Shown here: piece after piece, positions 15,601-30,600 of the stretch
How the letters are laid out: each line of letters starts with the position of its first letter
Position numbering within the stretch: position 1 is the stretch's first letter
Assembly (NCBI RefSeq): GCF_028554725.1
Contig: NC_071670.1
Location: forward strand, 21,394,001-21,458,000
From: Zeugodacus cucurbitae
Taxonomy: Eukaryota; Arthropoda; Insecta; Diptera; Tephritidae
DNA length: 64,000 nt
Direction of reading: 5' to 3'
The notes under the pieces: model-generated
What the model was told of the DNA's origin: nothing
Databases searched by the model: none
What the model saw: the letters and a program-made list of their open reading frames with translations, nothing else
Program-made: the position numbers and the translations under genes

Positions 15601-18600
15601 TCGCAACATGTTGCAAATATTAGTTTTGTTCATATAACGGTTGTTATATCTTAAATCTAAACGATAGAGATATTGGGTTACATACTATATATCAAAATGA
15701 TCAGTACACGAGTCGAGTTAAAATCTTACTTGAGATGTCTTATAGCGTTTTCTTTTCTCAAAAATGTAAATAAAAGAGTTAGATATGGGGTTATCTATCT
15801 TCTATATATATACAGCCCTATTCTGTGTACTTGATAAAAATATGAAAAATTTTTAAATTTTTGTTAACAAAAAAATTGAATATATTTTTATCAAGTAAGA
15901 ATTTTTTTCGTATTCCGTGACAATTTTGATAAATTGAAAGCTTCAGTACGCATAGCTTTGGTTACTTTGATGAGTATTTGTTTTAACCGAGCCTTCTTCA
16001 TTGTGGCATCGTTGATAAGTTTGGTTTACGATTGACCGGTTATCAGCTTATCTATCCGATTCTAATGTCAAGATATCGACTGAAGACTCCCAGACCTGAT
16101 GCAAAGTATTTGCTTTGGGTTTACAACCCCATTTACTCTATATAGATGATAAGATAGCCTTTACTCGGTCTTCAGAGCCTCTTTAGCCCCCATTCGCTTT
16201 TCCATCACAGATCCCTCTAGTATAATAATTATAATATATTTAAGAATATTTGGAATGCAATTTTGATTTAGTTGGTTGTTATGTTTGGCTTCAGAAAAGT
16301 TCGTTGGGGACTACGAAATCTAAACTTTGTTCATTATTGGCAAAAATTTGATAAGCTGTAATCGCATACAATATATAGAAAACAATTTCCTCAAATTTAC
16401 CCTCATTATCTTAATTTTTTATACAAAAAAGGGAAAAATAAACTTCATAATAAAAAAACGGCTTAATAACGCGAGCCATCAACATGTTCATATTTTTCCT
16501 CTTTGTATAAAAATAACGACAAAAGTAAAATATCTCCACTACAACAAATTCACTTTCACAACGAGATATTTTATTTGTCAAGAGCATTTTACTTCTTAAC
16601 AATTCATCAAGAAAAATACTTTTCATTTTAGACACAAAGATACGAAATGATTGATAAATTTAAAATTTGTAAAGTGCACAGAATAGGGCTGTTAATCTAT
16701 ATACATATATAAAAATTACATGTTCCGGTGTTTGTCTGGGATTGGTGCCTAAACTACAGAACCGATTTTAATGATGCCCATTCGGTCAAGAAATCTGAAT
16801 TGAAATCAAGATATCTTAAAAGAACTTCGTCCATGTTACATTTAGCAATATGAGATTATATTGTAGATAGGCAAAACTGGACAAATGCAAAAATTATGAA
16901 TAGAAATCAAGAAAAAATAAGACTTGCAACAGATATTTACAGCACGGAAGGACATTAGGATTTACACATTTTAAGGTAAATGGTCGTGGTCACAGCCCAA
17001 CATCCGTCTGTCCGGTCGGCCATTTGGTCAAGCGATAATTTGATCTGGATATCCTAATATAACTTAGCTCAAACTTAGACATTGATACTATGAAAAGGTT
17101 GGTATTCTTAATGGCCAAAATCGGACATCTGCAACAACTAAATAATAGTAATTAAACAAAAATCGATATAACAAAGCTATAATTTAAGTTATAAAATTAA
17201 TTTCACTTTATCAAATAGTTAACCAGAAAAGAATTTCACATACATGTAGCTTATCCACAGCAATGTAACTGATGAAGATAGCGGAATAAAATTTTAGACA
17301 AATACTGTATATATGTGGCTTCATTTGTGGAAAAATTGTCGAAATCGGATTATAATTTTTCAAGGCCCCGGATATCGAACATGAAGAACTCAGTGCCTAA
17401 GAGTAAATTTTCACCGAAAATATCGTTAAGTCTCTCAGAAATTTTAATGTAATTCGAAGGAAATCTGTTTCTTCTAATAGTATGTCTCTATACCAAAAAT
17501 TATTAATATCGGGTCATAAATTCCCATAGCTACCATAGGTTTTTCAAAAATACAATGGGCTTTACTCCGAATATATCGGTTAATATGTGAAATATCTTAG
17601 CAAAATTAAATGAGCGTATAGGTTTGGATATAGTGTATCTGGGTGCTGAAAATGAGTGAAATCGGTTCAGTAATTACCTCAGCCCTTATATACTATAAAT
17701 GATATGATGATATGATTTATGTCAAATATAAGGATCAAATTGTGTGTTGTCTTTATAAAATTAAATTAAATTGCGAGAACAGACCGATCATGAAACCGAT
17801 CGACGTTTGTTACTAACATGCGGCCCTAATTGATGCAAAAAGTGACCGAAAATTGAGGCTCACGGATAGAATTCATTCGAGCTAGCTGCGGCTGTCAATT
17901 GCCTGAAATCATTTCTAAAACATAAGACTTCTTTATAATAAAGCTTAATTCTAAAAAACAGCCCTTAAAATGATTTCTAATGCAGAATAGCATATTGTTC
18001 TGTTGGGTCGTAATTAACAGACAATTAATTTCTATTAATATTAATTCTTTATATTATATATTATCCTTATTTATATTAGATAACTACAATCTGAATTGTT
18101 GTTTGAAATTTTTTTAGAGTTCAACAAGCTGTTCATCTTCAAAAGACACTTCAACATGAGCTGGAAAATTGTATGCGGAAAGAAAAAGAAGCAGAGGAAA
18201 AAATTAATGAGGATGCGAAGAAAATGGAAAAATGGACGTCGAAAGAAATTTTACTCAATCAAAAACTTGATGAATGTGCAGAAAAAATTGCTAGCTTAGG
18301 AGCTTTACCCCAAGTTGATGGTGTTTATAGCAAAATGTCATTGAAGTCCCTGTTTAAGGAGCTTGAAAAGGCAAACCAGCATCTTAAAAAATATAACCAC
18401 GTAAACAAAAAAGCTTTAGATCAATTTCTGAGTTTTTCAGAGCAAAAGGAAAAATTATATAAACGAAAAGATGAATTGGATATTGGAGATCAAAAGATAC
18501 GTGAACTAATGAACACGCTTGAAATGCAAAAAGTTGAAGCCATTCAATTTACTTTTAAGCAAGTTGCACAAAATTTTACTAAAGTATTTAAGAAATTGGT

Positions 18601-21600
18601 ACCACAAGGGGCAGGTTACTTGATACTGAAAACTAAGGACAGTGACGATGAAAAAGATGACAAAGAAGTTGCGAATTCTGATGCATTTACTGGAATTGGG
18701 ATTCGAGTGTCTTTCACAGGAGTCGACGCAGAAATGCGTGAAATGAACCAACTATCTGGAGGTCAAAAATCTTTAGTTGCACTGGCATTAATTTTTGCAA
18801 TTCAAAAATGTGATCCAGCACCTTTTTATTTGTTTGATGAAATTGATCAAGTGAGTATTTGTTACTAACGCAAAGAGTTCCATTAATGGGATGCTTGGTG
18901 CTGCCAATGATTTTATGCTCTTAGAATTTTTAAGTACCAAAGTCGGGAGAATATTCTTTGTGATATGTTAAAAAATGTTGTATATTAATAATATATATAA
19001 GTCATGTGAACATATGTTGTACTTACCCGCATTAATAATTTGAAACTACTAAAACTAACGAAAACCTAAAAATAAAATTTTTTATGTATTGGATACATGA
19101 GTATCGACCAAGTCAGAGCCGATTTATATAACTGTGTCACATATTAGCTGCCATCGATTGGCTAACTGCTATTGACAAGCCTATCGAACAAACTTTCAAA
19201 ATTTTCATACGAACTGGCAGCACTGAAATTGAATTGTCTATACTAGGTCGCACTGAACTCTTTTACCACCGTCAATGTCTTACGTTTTCTGCTACAAATT
19301 TAATTTTTATTAAAGTGTTTAATTCAATAAATTTAATACAAAAATACTTACGATTTATCTTCGCCTGCCATTTTCAATTTTAAATTTGTGTATAACAATT
19401 TTCATTATTTTGACAGTAATTTGTCCTTTGAGTCGTTCACAATAGTAAAATGGTTCTAAAATGTGTGAACCAAAACTTGGTAGCACTCAGCAAGCGGCGA
19501 AAGAATTTTTAAGGAGGTATTCGCATTCTCTCCTGCACGAATTCAACTAGATAACTTTGTTGCTACTTTCAAATGTAAAATTTTTGACAGGCGTGCAGCG
19601 CCCAGAGATAGCGAGCAGAGAAGTGACCAATCGATGGCAGCTATTGTAAATATACTGAGTAATATATACCTTATATATATCATTGACTGACTGATACTTT
19701 AGGTCTATATTATATATAATTTATTCTATATTATGTTGATAAATTTTGACAAGTAAGGAAAGGCTAAGTTCGGGTGCAACCGAACATTTTATACTCTCGC
19801 AATTTATTGATGTAATTTTATAAAGATAACACAATTCGACAAATATATTCATAAATTGTATATGGGGACTGAGGTAATTCCTGAACCGATTGCACTCGTT
19901 TTCACCACCAAGATACAATATATCGAAGCCTATACGCTCACTTAATTTTATATTACCTATAATTAGGTATATGGGGTAGGGGAAGTTATGACCCATTTTT
20001 AACCATTTTTGGTACAGAGACAAACTGTTATAAGAAAAAATTTCCTCTGAATTACATTAAAATATCTGAGAGATTTACCTATATTTTCGATGAAAAATTA
20101 CCCTTAGGCACAGAGTTCTTCATGTTCGATATCAGGGGCCTTGAAAAGTCATGGTCTGGTTTTGACAATTTTTCCACAAGTGATGTCACAGCTCAAATAC
20201 AGTATTTGTGTAAAGTTTTATTCCGCTATCTTCATTGGTTCCTAATGTATATATTATAAAGTGAACGAATCAAATGGAATTCAAAATTGAGTTATATGGG
20301 AAGTTGGCGTGACTGTGAACCGATTTCGCCCATTTTTCATCCGTGTTGTCAGGGTGTCAAAAAAATATTATATACCAAGTTCCAGTGAAATCGGTCGAGT
20401 AGTTCCTGAAATATGGTTTTCGACCCATAAGGGGGCGACGCCACGCCAATTTCCCATTTTGTAAAAAAATCTGAGTGCAGCTTCCTTATGCCATTTCTTA
20501 TATAAAATTTAGTGTTTCTGACGTTTTGGACGTGGTTGGTGGACGTGGTTATTATCCGATTTCTTTAATTTTTAGACTGTATAAGGAAATGGCTAAAAGA
20601 AACGACTGCAGAAAATTTGGTCTATATAGCTGTATTGGTTTGCAAAATATATATAAAAAACATTTTTGGGGGAGGGGTCACGCCCACTATATAAAAATAC
20701 ATCGAAAATATCGCTAAATCTCTCAGATTTTTAATGTAACTCCGAGAGAATCTTTTTCTTCTAATAGTGTGCCTCTGTAACAAAAATTGATATCGTATCA
20801 TAACTTTCCCCTAGCTCCCATATATCTAATTATATATTTTTCAAAAATACGGTGGGCTATATTCCAGATATATCGGTTAATATGTGAGATATATTAGCAA
20901 AATTAAGTGAGCGTATAGCTTTGGATATAGTGTATCTGGGTGGTAAAAATTAGTGAAATCGGTTCAGGAACTACCCCAGCCCTTGGATTGGACTTTATTC
21001 CGAATATATGGTCAAATTCTGTGTTATCTTTATAAAATTACGTCAATAAATTGCGAGAGAATAAAATCTTCGGTTTTAATTGTTAATTTTATTATTTGTA
21101 AACGATTGGATGGACTGTTCTGAAACTTTGGCGCTAGTGGAAATCAATGTAGTAAAATTACGTAATTCACAAAACAAATGTATTGTGTTATTTTAGAGTA
21201 GATTTGAAATCCGGATGTCCGTCCGTCTGTCCGCCTGTCCGTCTGTGCAAGCTGTAACTTGAGTAAAAATTAAGATATCTTAATGAAACTTGGAACACAC
21301 GTTCCTTGGGGCAGCGAGAGGGTTGAATGGGCGAAATCGGACCATTGCTACGCCCACAAAATGGCGGCGAAAACCAAAAATACATAAAGTGTCATAACTA
21401 AGCCATAAATGAAGTTATAAAAGTAAAATAAGGGATCGCACTAGGAAGGGGCATATTTGGATGTAGTTTTTTTTTTGGGAAAGTGGGCGTGCCTCGCCCA
21501 CAAATCGGTTATTTATATATAACTCGCAAACCAAAAAAGCTATATAAACCAATCTTTCTACAGTCGGTTCTCTTACGTACCCCACCACACATCATAAAAA

Positions 21601-24600
21601 GAGTTGAAATCGGATAATAACCACGCCCACTTCCTATACAAATGTTAGGTTGAAAATGACTAAAAGTGGGTTAACTCACTAACGAAAAACGACAGAACCA
21701 CTAAATTTCACAGAAATAATAGGAGAAGAAAACTGCACTCAGATTTTTTTACAAAATGAAAAATGGGCGTGGCATCGCCCACTTTTGGGTCAAAAACCAT
21801 ATCTCAGGAACTACTCGACAGATTTCAATGAAAATCGGTATATAATTTTTTCTTTACACCCTGATAACACGGATAAAAAATAGGCGAAATCGGTTCACAA
21901 CCACGACTACTTTCCGTATAACTCAAATTTGAATTCCATCTGATTCCTTCACTTTATCATGTATACATAAGGAACCAATGAAGATAGCGGAATAAAACGT
22001 TACACACATAGTACATATCATCTCTGACTTCACTTGTGAAAAAATTGTCGAAAACCGACTATAACTTTTCAAGGCCCCAGATATCGAACATGTTGAACTC
22101 CGCGCCTAAGAATAAATTTTAACCGAAAATATGGGTAAATCTCTCAGATAATTTAATGTAATTCCGAGGAAATTGTTTTCTTCTAATAGTGTGTCTCTGT
22201 ATCAGAAATGGTTAAAATTGGGTCATAACTTCCCATAGCTCTCTTATATCTAATTATAGGATTTTCAAAAATACGGTGGACTTTATTCAGCATATATGTA
22301 GTGGTTAATATGTGAGATATCTAAGCAAAATTAAGTGAGCGTATAGTCTTGGATATAGTGTACACTGCTGGTGAAAATGAAAGAATTACCTCTGCCCACA
22401 TATGGTATATCGTCACCTAAAATGCAAAAGGCCGTAACTAACATATTTAGTATTTTACAGAAGAAGCAAAAAACGTTATAGATTAAAGACTACTTAAAGC
22501 TAAATATCCAAATTGTAGATTTAAGCTTAGAAAACAAAGACGGATTTGTTTTTGAAAACCAAATTAATGGGAAAAAAGCAGTTTTTAAGAAATGTTAGTT
22601 ACGGCCTTTTGCACTCTATTTTTCTGAAACAAAAAAGCCGTAACTACTTGAAAAAAATTGTGTATAAAATGGTTAAAATAAGAAAATGTGCTTTTAGGCT
22701 GTAACTAAAAAAGTTTTTAACAAGTTATGTCTTTTTGTATCTATTTATTGTAAGTATTTTAACACAAAAGAAATTATTTAATTAATACATTTAATTCGAG
22801 AAAATAAAATTAAATTAAACTGGTTAAGAAAAACAAAATAATTCATTTGAAAACAACAAAACCTGCAATACAAATAGTAAATTAGAATAGGTTTAACCCT
22901 TCTGCTATGTTAGGAAAAAATTACACATATAGTGTTTTGGGTCAATTTGACCCACTTATAAAAACTCCACTAATAACACTATTTTATTGAAAGAGTTCAT
23001 ATTTTTTTATTTGAATCAACTTAAGTGTATGTTAATTGTATAAAATAGTTGAGATATGTATGTTTTAACGGAAATTTTCACAAACTAAGCTGCTGTGTTC
23101 CTTGCAAACAAATTTTTGGCACGTACTACAAACAGCTGAATATTTGTTCGAATTTTTTGTATGATGACAGAAGAAACATCGCTGTCGTTTTTTGGTGAAT
23201 TCATTTCAGGCAGAGCATAGAGCTGTGCAAAATATACTCGATTTCCGATAACTAGGTTTCTTTGTCGGCGTTTTTGATCGAGTGATGTAATAATAAACGG
23301 CAAAATGTTTCAAAATACTAGGTGGGTCAAATTGACCCAACAACGTAATAAGTGTAATGAAATTACATTTGGCATCCTCCAGCAACATAAAAAACAGATA
23401 TTATTTTAATTTTCATATTTATCTATTCCTTTTACTGCAGTTAACAAATAGAAAAAGAATCAATACAATACGACTAGACTAACACGCGAATTTCGACGAG
23501 TTTTACTGAAAATTGGGTAAAATTGAACCAAACATAGCAGAAGGGTTAAGATGTAAAGGGTATATTATCATAAAAGCTGTGGCACTCAGCGGGAAGTAAA
23601 AATTTAAGTTCCTGCAGGTGTTCCCATTTCTATTTGGATATTGATATTCTTTCGGTATGTAACAGTGAAGGTTCGATGTCCCTAAAATTTTGTTGTGTAC
23701 GTTGTGGCAAAACGTTATAATCGTCGTTGATATTTGTTTTATAATAAATTATTCCATATGGATCATATGCCAAGGCACGGATCATATTAACAGTTGGCTC
23801 TCCGGATTTTTTGCCTGTATTGAAGAAGGCAAAACACAATAACACAATTTGATAAAGAATGAAAGATAATGAAAACAACTGTAATTACGGATAACACAAT
23901 GTGTCACATTGAAATTGAATCAAAGAGAATGAAAAAAGGGTAGTTACGGCTTTTTGGTTTATGGAATTGTTGAAGTTGTAGTTGCGGCCTTCTGATTCTC
24001 GCCTATAAAGTCGTTATTTTTGGTCGTATGCATGTAAATTTTGCTGTGTACACGTGTTTCGGTTAAGTACTTCATAATCAATCAAAAAGTCAATTTTGAT
24101 TTTTTTGTTAGTTACGGCCTTTTGCATTTTAGGTGACGATATATAACGATTTTCGTTATTCTATTAAACTTTATGCCGAATTTATGGGTAAATTTTGTAT
24201 GTTTGTAAGTTTCTTCAATAAATTGCGAGAGTATAAAATGTTCGGTTGCACCCGAACTTAGCCTTTCCTTACTTGTTATGTTATATTTTATATTCAAGCA
24301 ATTGGTATTAAGACTTTTGCGAACGGAAAATAATTTGGAATTTACTGTTCATGATTAGATGGTTTTCGGATTTGTACTTCGGTATGTTTATTAACAACTA
24401 CAAAAAAAAACATTACATGCATTGTGATGTAAACAATATTTTCATATTAATTGCCGAAGAATAATAGTTTGGATTGCCTAAACAATACTTGCAACAACTT
24501 AAACTACTCTATTCAGATCTGTCGTTATACGATTTGTATTCAGGGTGTATTTCTCTCTCTCCGTTCAATATAATAATTAGTCTTATTGTAAACTTCATAT

Positions 24601-27600
24601 GAATGCCATTCATAGGAGAAATCTCCCATATTCGTTTTTTTATGACAAACCATAAAACTTCTTCACAAAATTCTTAACTATTTGGCAAACATTTTTTCCG
24701 AGAAAACTTCTAAGTTTATTATTCTTAGAATTTGTACACATATAACTGGTAACTTTGAGAGTATTGAATATTTTTTTATTTGGAAAAATAACGGTTTCTG
24801 AAGCTGTTACAGCAGATCTCCAAAAAAAAGATGGGTTAATGTAAACAAATACATGAATTGTGTACAATTTTATGGTTAAATAAGGGTCAGTCAAATACTT
24901 AGTTCACTATGTTGAATACACTTTGGTAAAACAAACACATGTGCGAACGAAAGTAAATTTACATTGGACTGATTTACGAAGGTTACAAAAGCGCTGAATA
25001 TAATTTCATATAACTAAGCCACAAATTAAACCACATGAAGGCGAGACATAGGTGATGTGGCCCCGTTCTCTGAATAGTTATATATTTAATCAATTAAATA
25101 TACATCAAACATTGTGGAAACTCTTACAAAAAATATGTGTATCTTTAGTGTGGTGACTTTTAATAATTAACTTTAATTGTGATATACGCGAAATTTCATA
25201 TCTTCGCAACAATTCAAAAATCCATTTCCCTTACGACACTGTTATAAATTCTACCCAACTATTTCATTAAAAAAAGAGAAAAAACCACAGCAATTACATA
25301 ATTAAATTATTTTTATTGAGTTTATAATTATTGTAATATTATATAATGAGTTGGACCTCGATTATGCGGGATAGTATAATTGATATTCTCGGTTAATGGC
25401 GGTAGAAAGTTGTGTGGTTTTCAATTAAACTAAAATTTATGTTTATACATATGGATAACGATAATTTTTAAAATAACAAATCAATTTAAAGTAGATATAG
25501 AAATAATATAACAAAATAATATTTTTTTATTTGTCTGTTCCCGATTGATATATGATACTGGTTGAACACTTTACAAATAATCGAGGTCCAACAGTTTTTA
25601 CTTCTTGGTAGTCTGTTAAATTTTTTCTAAATTAAATAGACACTCAAGTTGCTGTTTGGTAATATAAATTAAAACACTCATTATTAAATTCGTAGAAAAC
25701 TGTTTTCGTTTCCATATTGAATCCGTTTCGATTTAAAAAGGGTTCCATACGATCGAAGAATTTTCCGTTGAAATCATTAAAACCGTAGCGTAAATAAAAT
25801 TTTCGATCGAAGTGAACTCACTTACCGACTAAATAAATTCCGCTGCTAATGGATGTAGCTAATTTCGACACCATTGAAATGTAAATGGGTATTTTAGAGA
25901 CAAGAGACATAAATTAACTAACCAAAATTAATTGAGGTGTTTAAAAACGATATAGAGCGGTCCCCCGAAATAGTGAAAGAATTTTCTAAAAGAGCCTCAG
26001 GGGAAGGAAATACTTTTTCGGTAGATACACGGTGTATGCTTTCCAATCCAGGACAAACCAGGATGAATATGTGTAAAGGCATCACGTAAATATTATGGGT
26101 TATTAAAGTATTTTATTCCTAGTTTTAAACTGATTTTAAGTATATGAAAACCACTCTTGAAAAAAAAACCACTTGAAAAAAAAGTTCTTTATTTTCTTTA
26201 TATCTTATAGTACATGTATGTATGTGATTGGCGTTGCAACCGTTTAGCCGGTTATAGCCGAATCGACGATAGTGCGCCACCTGTCTCTCTCCTTCGCAGT
26301 TCGGCGCCAGTTGGAGATCCCAAGTGTAACCAGGTCGCTCTCCACCTGGTCCCTCCAACGGAGTGGAGGCCTTCCCCTTCCTCGGCTTCCTCCGGCGGGT
26401 ACTGCATCGAACACTTTCAGGGCTGGAGTGTTTTCGTCCATTCGGACAACATGACCTAGCCAGCGTAGCCGCTGTCTTTTTATTCGCTGAACTATGTCAA
26501 TGTCGTCGTATAACTCGTACAGCTCATCGTTCCATCGTCTGCGGTATTCGCCGTTGCCAATTTTTTTGGTTTTTGCTTTTTTTTTAATTATTACGTAGAT
26601 TAGATTCAAGTACGTGATAATTTTAAATAAAAAACAAAAACAAAAAAAAATTAAAAATTTGAAAAATACAAAAAAATTAAAAAAAAATATTAAAAAATAA
26701 AAAAAAAAACAAAAAGGGATTAAATGTCTCCTACTTCCACGTCGTTAATCCTGGGTTACGCTAAATTCTGATAATAATAGTGCGTAAATCAATGATTTTT
26801 CATCATGTTCTGAGTTGGTTTTTTATTTGTAGCTCATACAAATATTGCTGTCCCAAAATTCCCTTTGGGGGGTAAAAAGGTGATGAAATAAGGAACATTT
26901 TAAGATATTTTCGAAAAAAATCGAAGGGGGCATAAGTTGTTAAAAATTCCAAAAAAAAAAAGTTTTTTCATTTTTTGCTATGAAATATTAATTTTAAAAA
27001 TTTACGATATACCGTTTCAAAGTTTGAAAAAAAAATTCTGTACAAAAAAGTCACATGGTGTTTTAAAAGCTGTTCATTAGTTTTAAAGTTATGGCGGTTC
27101 GAAAATTTTTTTTACAAAAAACTTTGGCCCCTTATAATATGGCAACCCCGCGTTACACAGACCTAAAACCATATGTTTTATTTTAGGTTTTACATGTACT
27201 ATAAGATATATCACTGCCAAAGAAAATAAAGAACTTTTTTTACAAGTGGCTTTTTTTCCAGAGAATGCCCCATATAACAAAAAAAAACAAAACATGATAA
27301 AAACATATAACACATATCTAAACAGGGATGAGCCCTTCAGCTATGTACATAACTGTAAGTTCACTCGAGGAAGAGGTCAGTTTTAAACATTTTTTAAATA
27401 CAACAAATTTGTCGAATTTATCGATCAGTTTTATTTTTCACTTTGTGGTAAATCGTTGTCGTATCGTAATCGAATTCACTGTGGAATGCACAGTTGTTCC
27501 GTTTCTATAAAGCCGCGGCCATAAACACTTCCCGTTGAGATATCGCTATGAAATTTTCACTAAAATCCAGAAAAATATTTTAAATATATGCTAAAAGAAA

Positions 27601-30600
27601 TTGGACACGTTGTACGACTATATTCTATAGCTATCATAGGAACGATCGGGACAAGTTATAATAATTTTTTTATTTTCGGTTGGTTGTAAACCGATTTCGA
27701 ACTGTAGCATTGGGATGTCATAAAAATGTTATGAACCGAATTTCGTTGGAATTGGTCGAGTAGTTCCTGAGATATGATATTTATATGATAGTAAGTGGGC
27801 GGAGCTACGCCCATTGTCCCTTTTTATAACAAGCTTAATGCAGCTTTTCCGTACCATCTTTACAAAAACTCTTTAGGGTTTCTGGAGTTTTTCCTTACGG
27901 AATTAAAGCACTTTTAGTAGTTTTTAACATAACTTTTGTATGTGAGGTTAGCGTGGTTATATTCCGATTTCCTCCAATTTCATGCTGTATAATCAAGTAC
28001 CTAAAGGAAATGACTCTAGAAAATTAAGTTGATATAACTTTAGCAGGGCCACGCCCACTTTCCCAAAAAAATGTTAGCCAAATATTCATCTCCCTAATGT
28101 GATCCTTTGTACCAAATTTTGTTTTCATAATTTTATTTATGGCTTAGTTATAGCACATTACAAGACAAATTTTCAAATAAGTAACCGGAAATTCTCAAAT
28201 TAGTTAGTAATTAACAAATTATAATTAGTTTGTGTGAAATTGTGTGTTTCAAACGAAATTTCATGTGCCACAACGTTGGAAATGTTGAAAAAAACATTTG
28301 TTGATTCAACCATGTCGACAACTCAAGTTAACGATAGGTAGAAATCGTTCAAAGAGGGGCATATAAAAATCGCAACGCACACAAAAGGTTGACTTGTTGA
28401 CGCCGTAAACAAACAAAATGACACATAGCAATAAAAATTGACATAATAATTGACCGAATGTATATATGCAAATTTCTGCAGCTAACTTTTATATTAGATT
28501 AAGAAAAAAATCAAAGGGGGGGAGAGGGGGAAACACAACTAAAACTTTAACTGAACATAATAAAGACGCGTTGAAAATCTACAAAAAACAATTTAAAGAA
28601 AAGCATTAATTTAAAAAGTATACATCACAAATTAGCTGTTATTAATTTTGAACATAAAATATATACTTTTCTCTTTAAAAACCATTTAAATTCATTAAAA
28701 TTCGCGAAAGAAAATATTCGACAGACCACTTTAAATTGCCCCTTTAGTTGTGAAGAATTCACTGTGCTTTGAAAATGAACACTCACGTCTTCGATACTAT
28801 TTTTAGAAAGACCGTTACATTTCCAGGTAAAACTATTTGGCCATATACAAGTTTGGTCATTTTAGAGACAATTCGTTCACATTTTATCAAACTATTTTTT
28901 TTAACGAGTTTTTGATTTTTGGCCTATGAACGGAACCACTGTGCACTGACGCCTGCTACACAGTTTGATCATCGATCCACGATCCATGATCAAGATTTTA
29001 AAATATTTAAATATTTTGTGATATAGATTGTAATCCATCATATTGAACGTGTGGCATATTTTGTGATTTACAAGTCCGAATCGGTGAAGGCAATAGTGTC
29101 AAGTTTTTAAAATCCACTATTTCTAATAAATTGTATTTATTTCTTTATATTTATTTTGATTATATAATTCATGTTTACAGTAGAATCTTTGCCAAAGCTA
29201 TGCAACTTATTTGCCAAAAGTTATTTGCTCTTTCGAATTTCTGCGATCAAACTATCGCAAAAATTACACCGTAACTGTTTTCCTCATTACGGTGTTTGCC
29301 ATAAACATTTTATTCGCCGTTGCCAATTTTTTTGGTTTTTCTTTTTTTTTAATTATTACGTAGATTAGATTCAAGTACGTGATAATTTTAAATAAAAAAC
29401 AAAAACAAAAAAAAATTAAAAATTTGAAAAATACAAAAAAATTAAAAAAAAATATTAAAAAATAAAAAAAAAAACAAAAAGGGATTAAATGTCTCCTACT
29501 TCCACGTCGTTAATCCTGGGTTACGCTAAATTCTGATAATAATAGTGCGTAAATCAATGATTTTTCATCATGTTCTGAGTTGGTTTTTTATTTGTAGCTC
29601 ATACAAATATTGCTGTCCCAAAATTCCCTTTGGGGGGTAAAAAGGTGATGAAATAAGGAACATTTTAAGATATTTTCGAAAAAAATCGAAGGGGGCATAA
29701 GTTGTTAAAAATTCCAAAAAAAAAAAGTTTTTTCATTTTTTGCTATGAAATATTAATTTTAAAAATTTACGATATACCGTTTCAAAGTTTGAAAAAAAAA
29801 TTCTGTACAAAAAAGTCACATGGTGTTTTAAAAGCTGTTCATTAGTTTTAAAGTTATGGCGGTTCGAAAATTTTTTTTACAAAAAACTTTGGCCCCTTAT
29901 AATATGGCAACCCCGCGTTACACAGACCTAAAACCATATGTTTTATTTTAGGTTTTACATGTACTATAAGATATATCACTGCCAAAGAAAATAAAGAACT
30001 TTTTTTACAAGTGGCTTTTTTTCCAGAGAATGCCCCATATAACAAAAAAAAACAAAACATGATAAAAACATATAACACATATCTAAAACAGGGATGAGCC
30101 CTTCAGCTATGTACATAACTGTAAGTTCACTCGAGGAAGAGGTCAGTTTTAAACATTTTTTAAATACAACAAATTTGTCGAATTTATCGATCAGTTTTAT
30201 TTTTCACTTTGTGGTAAATCGTTGTCGTATCGTAATCGAATTCACTGTGGAATGCACAGTTGTTCCGTTTCTATAAAGCCGCGGCCATAAACACTTCCCG
30301 TTGAGATATCGCTATGAAATTTTCACTAAAATCCAGAAAAATATTTTAAATATATGCTAAAAGAAATTGGACACGTTGTACGACTATATTCTATAGCTAT
30401 CATAGGAACGATCGGGACAAGTTATAATAATTTTTTTATTTTCGGTTGGTTGTAAACCGATTTCGAACTGTAGCATTGGGATGTCATAAAAATGTTATGA
30501 ACCGAATTTCGTTGGAATTGGTCGAGTAGTTCCTGAGATATGATATTTATATGATAGTAAGTGGGCGGAGCTACGCCCATTGTCCCTTTTTATAACAAGC

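Noticed and set aside
27089..27510. ORFs of 74 and 60 codons repeated identically at 29854-30276
   Set aside because: The repetition comes from the tandem duplication. The ORFs show no domain, and their conservation reflects recent copying only.
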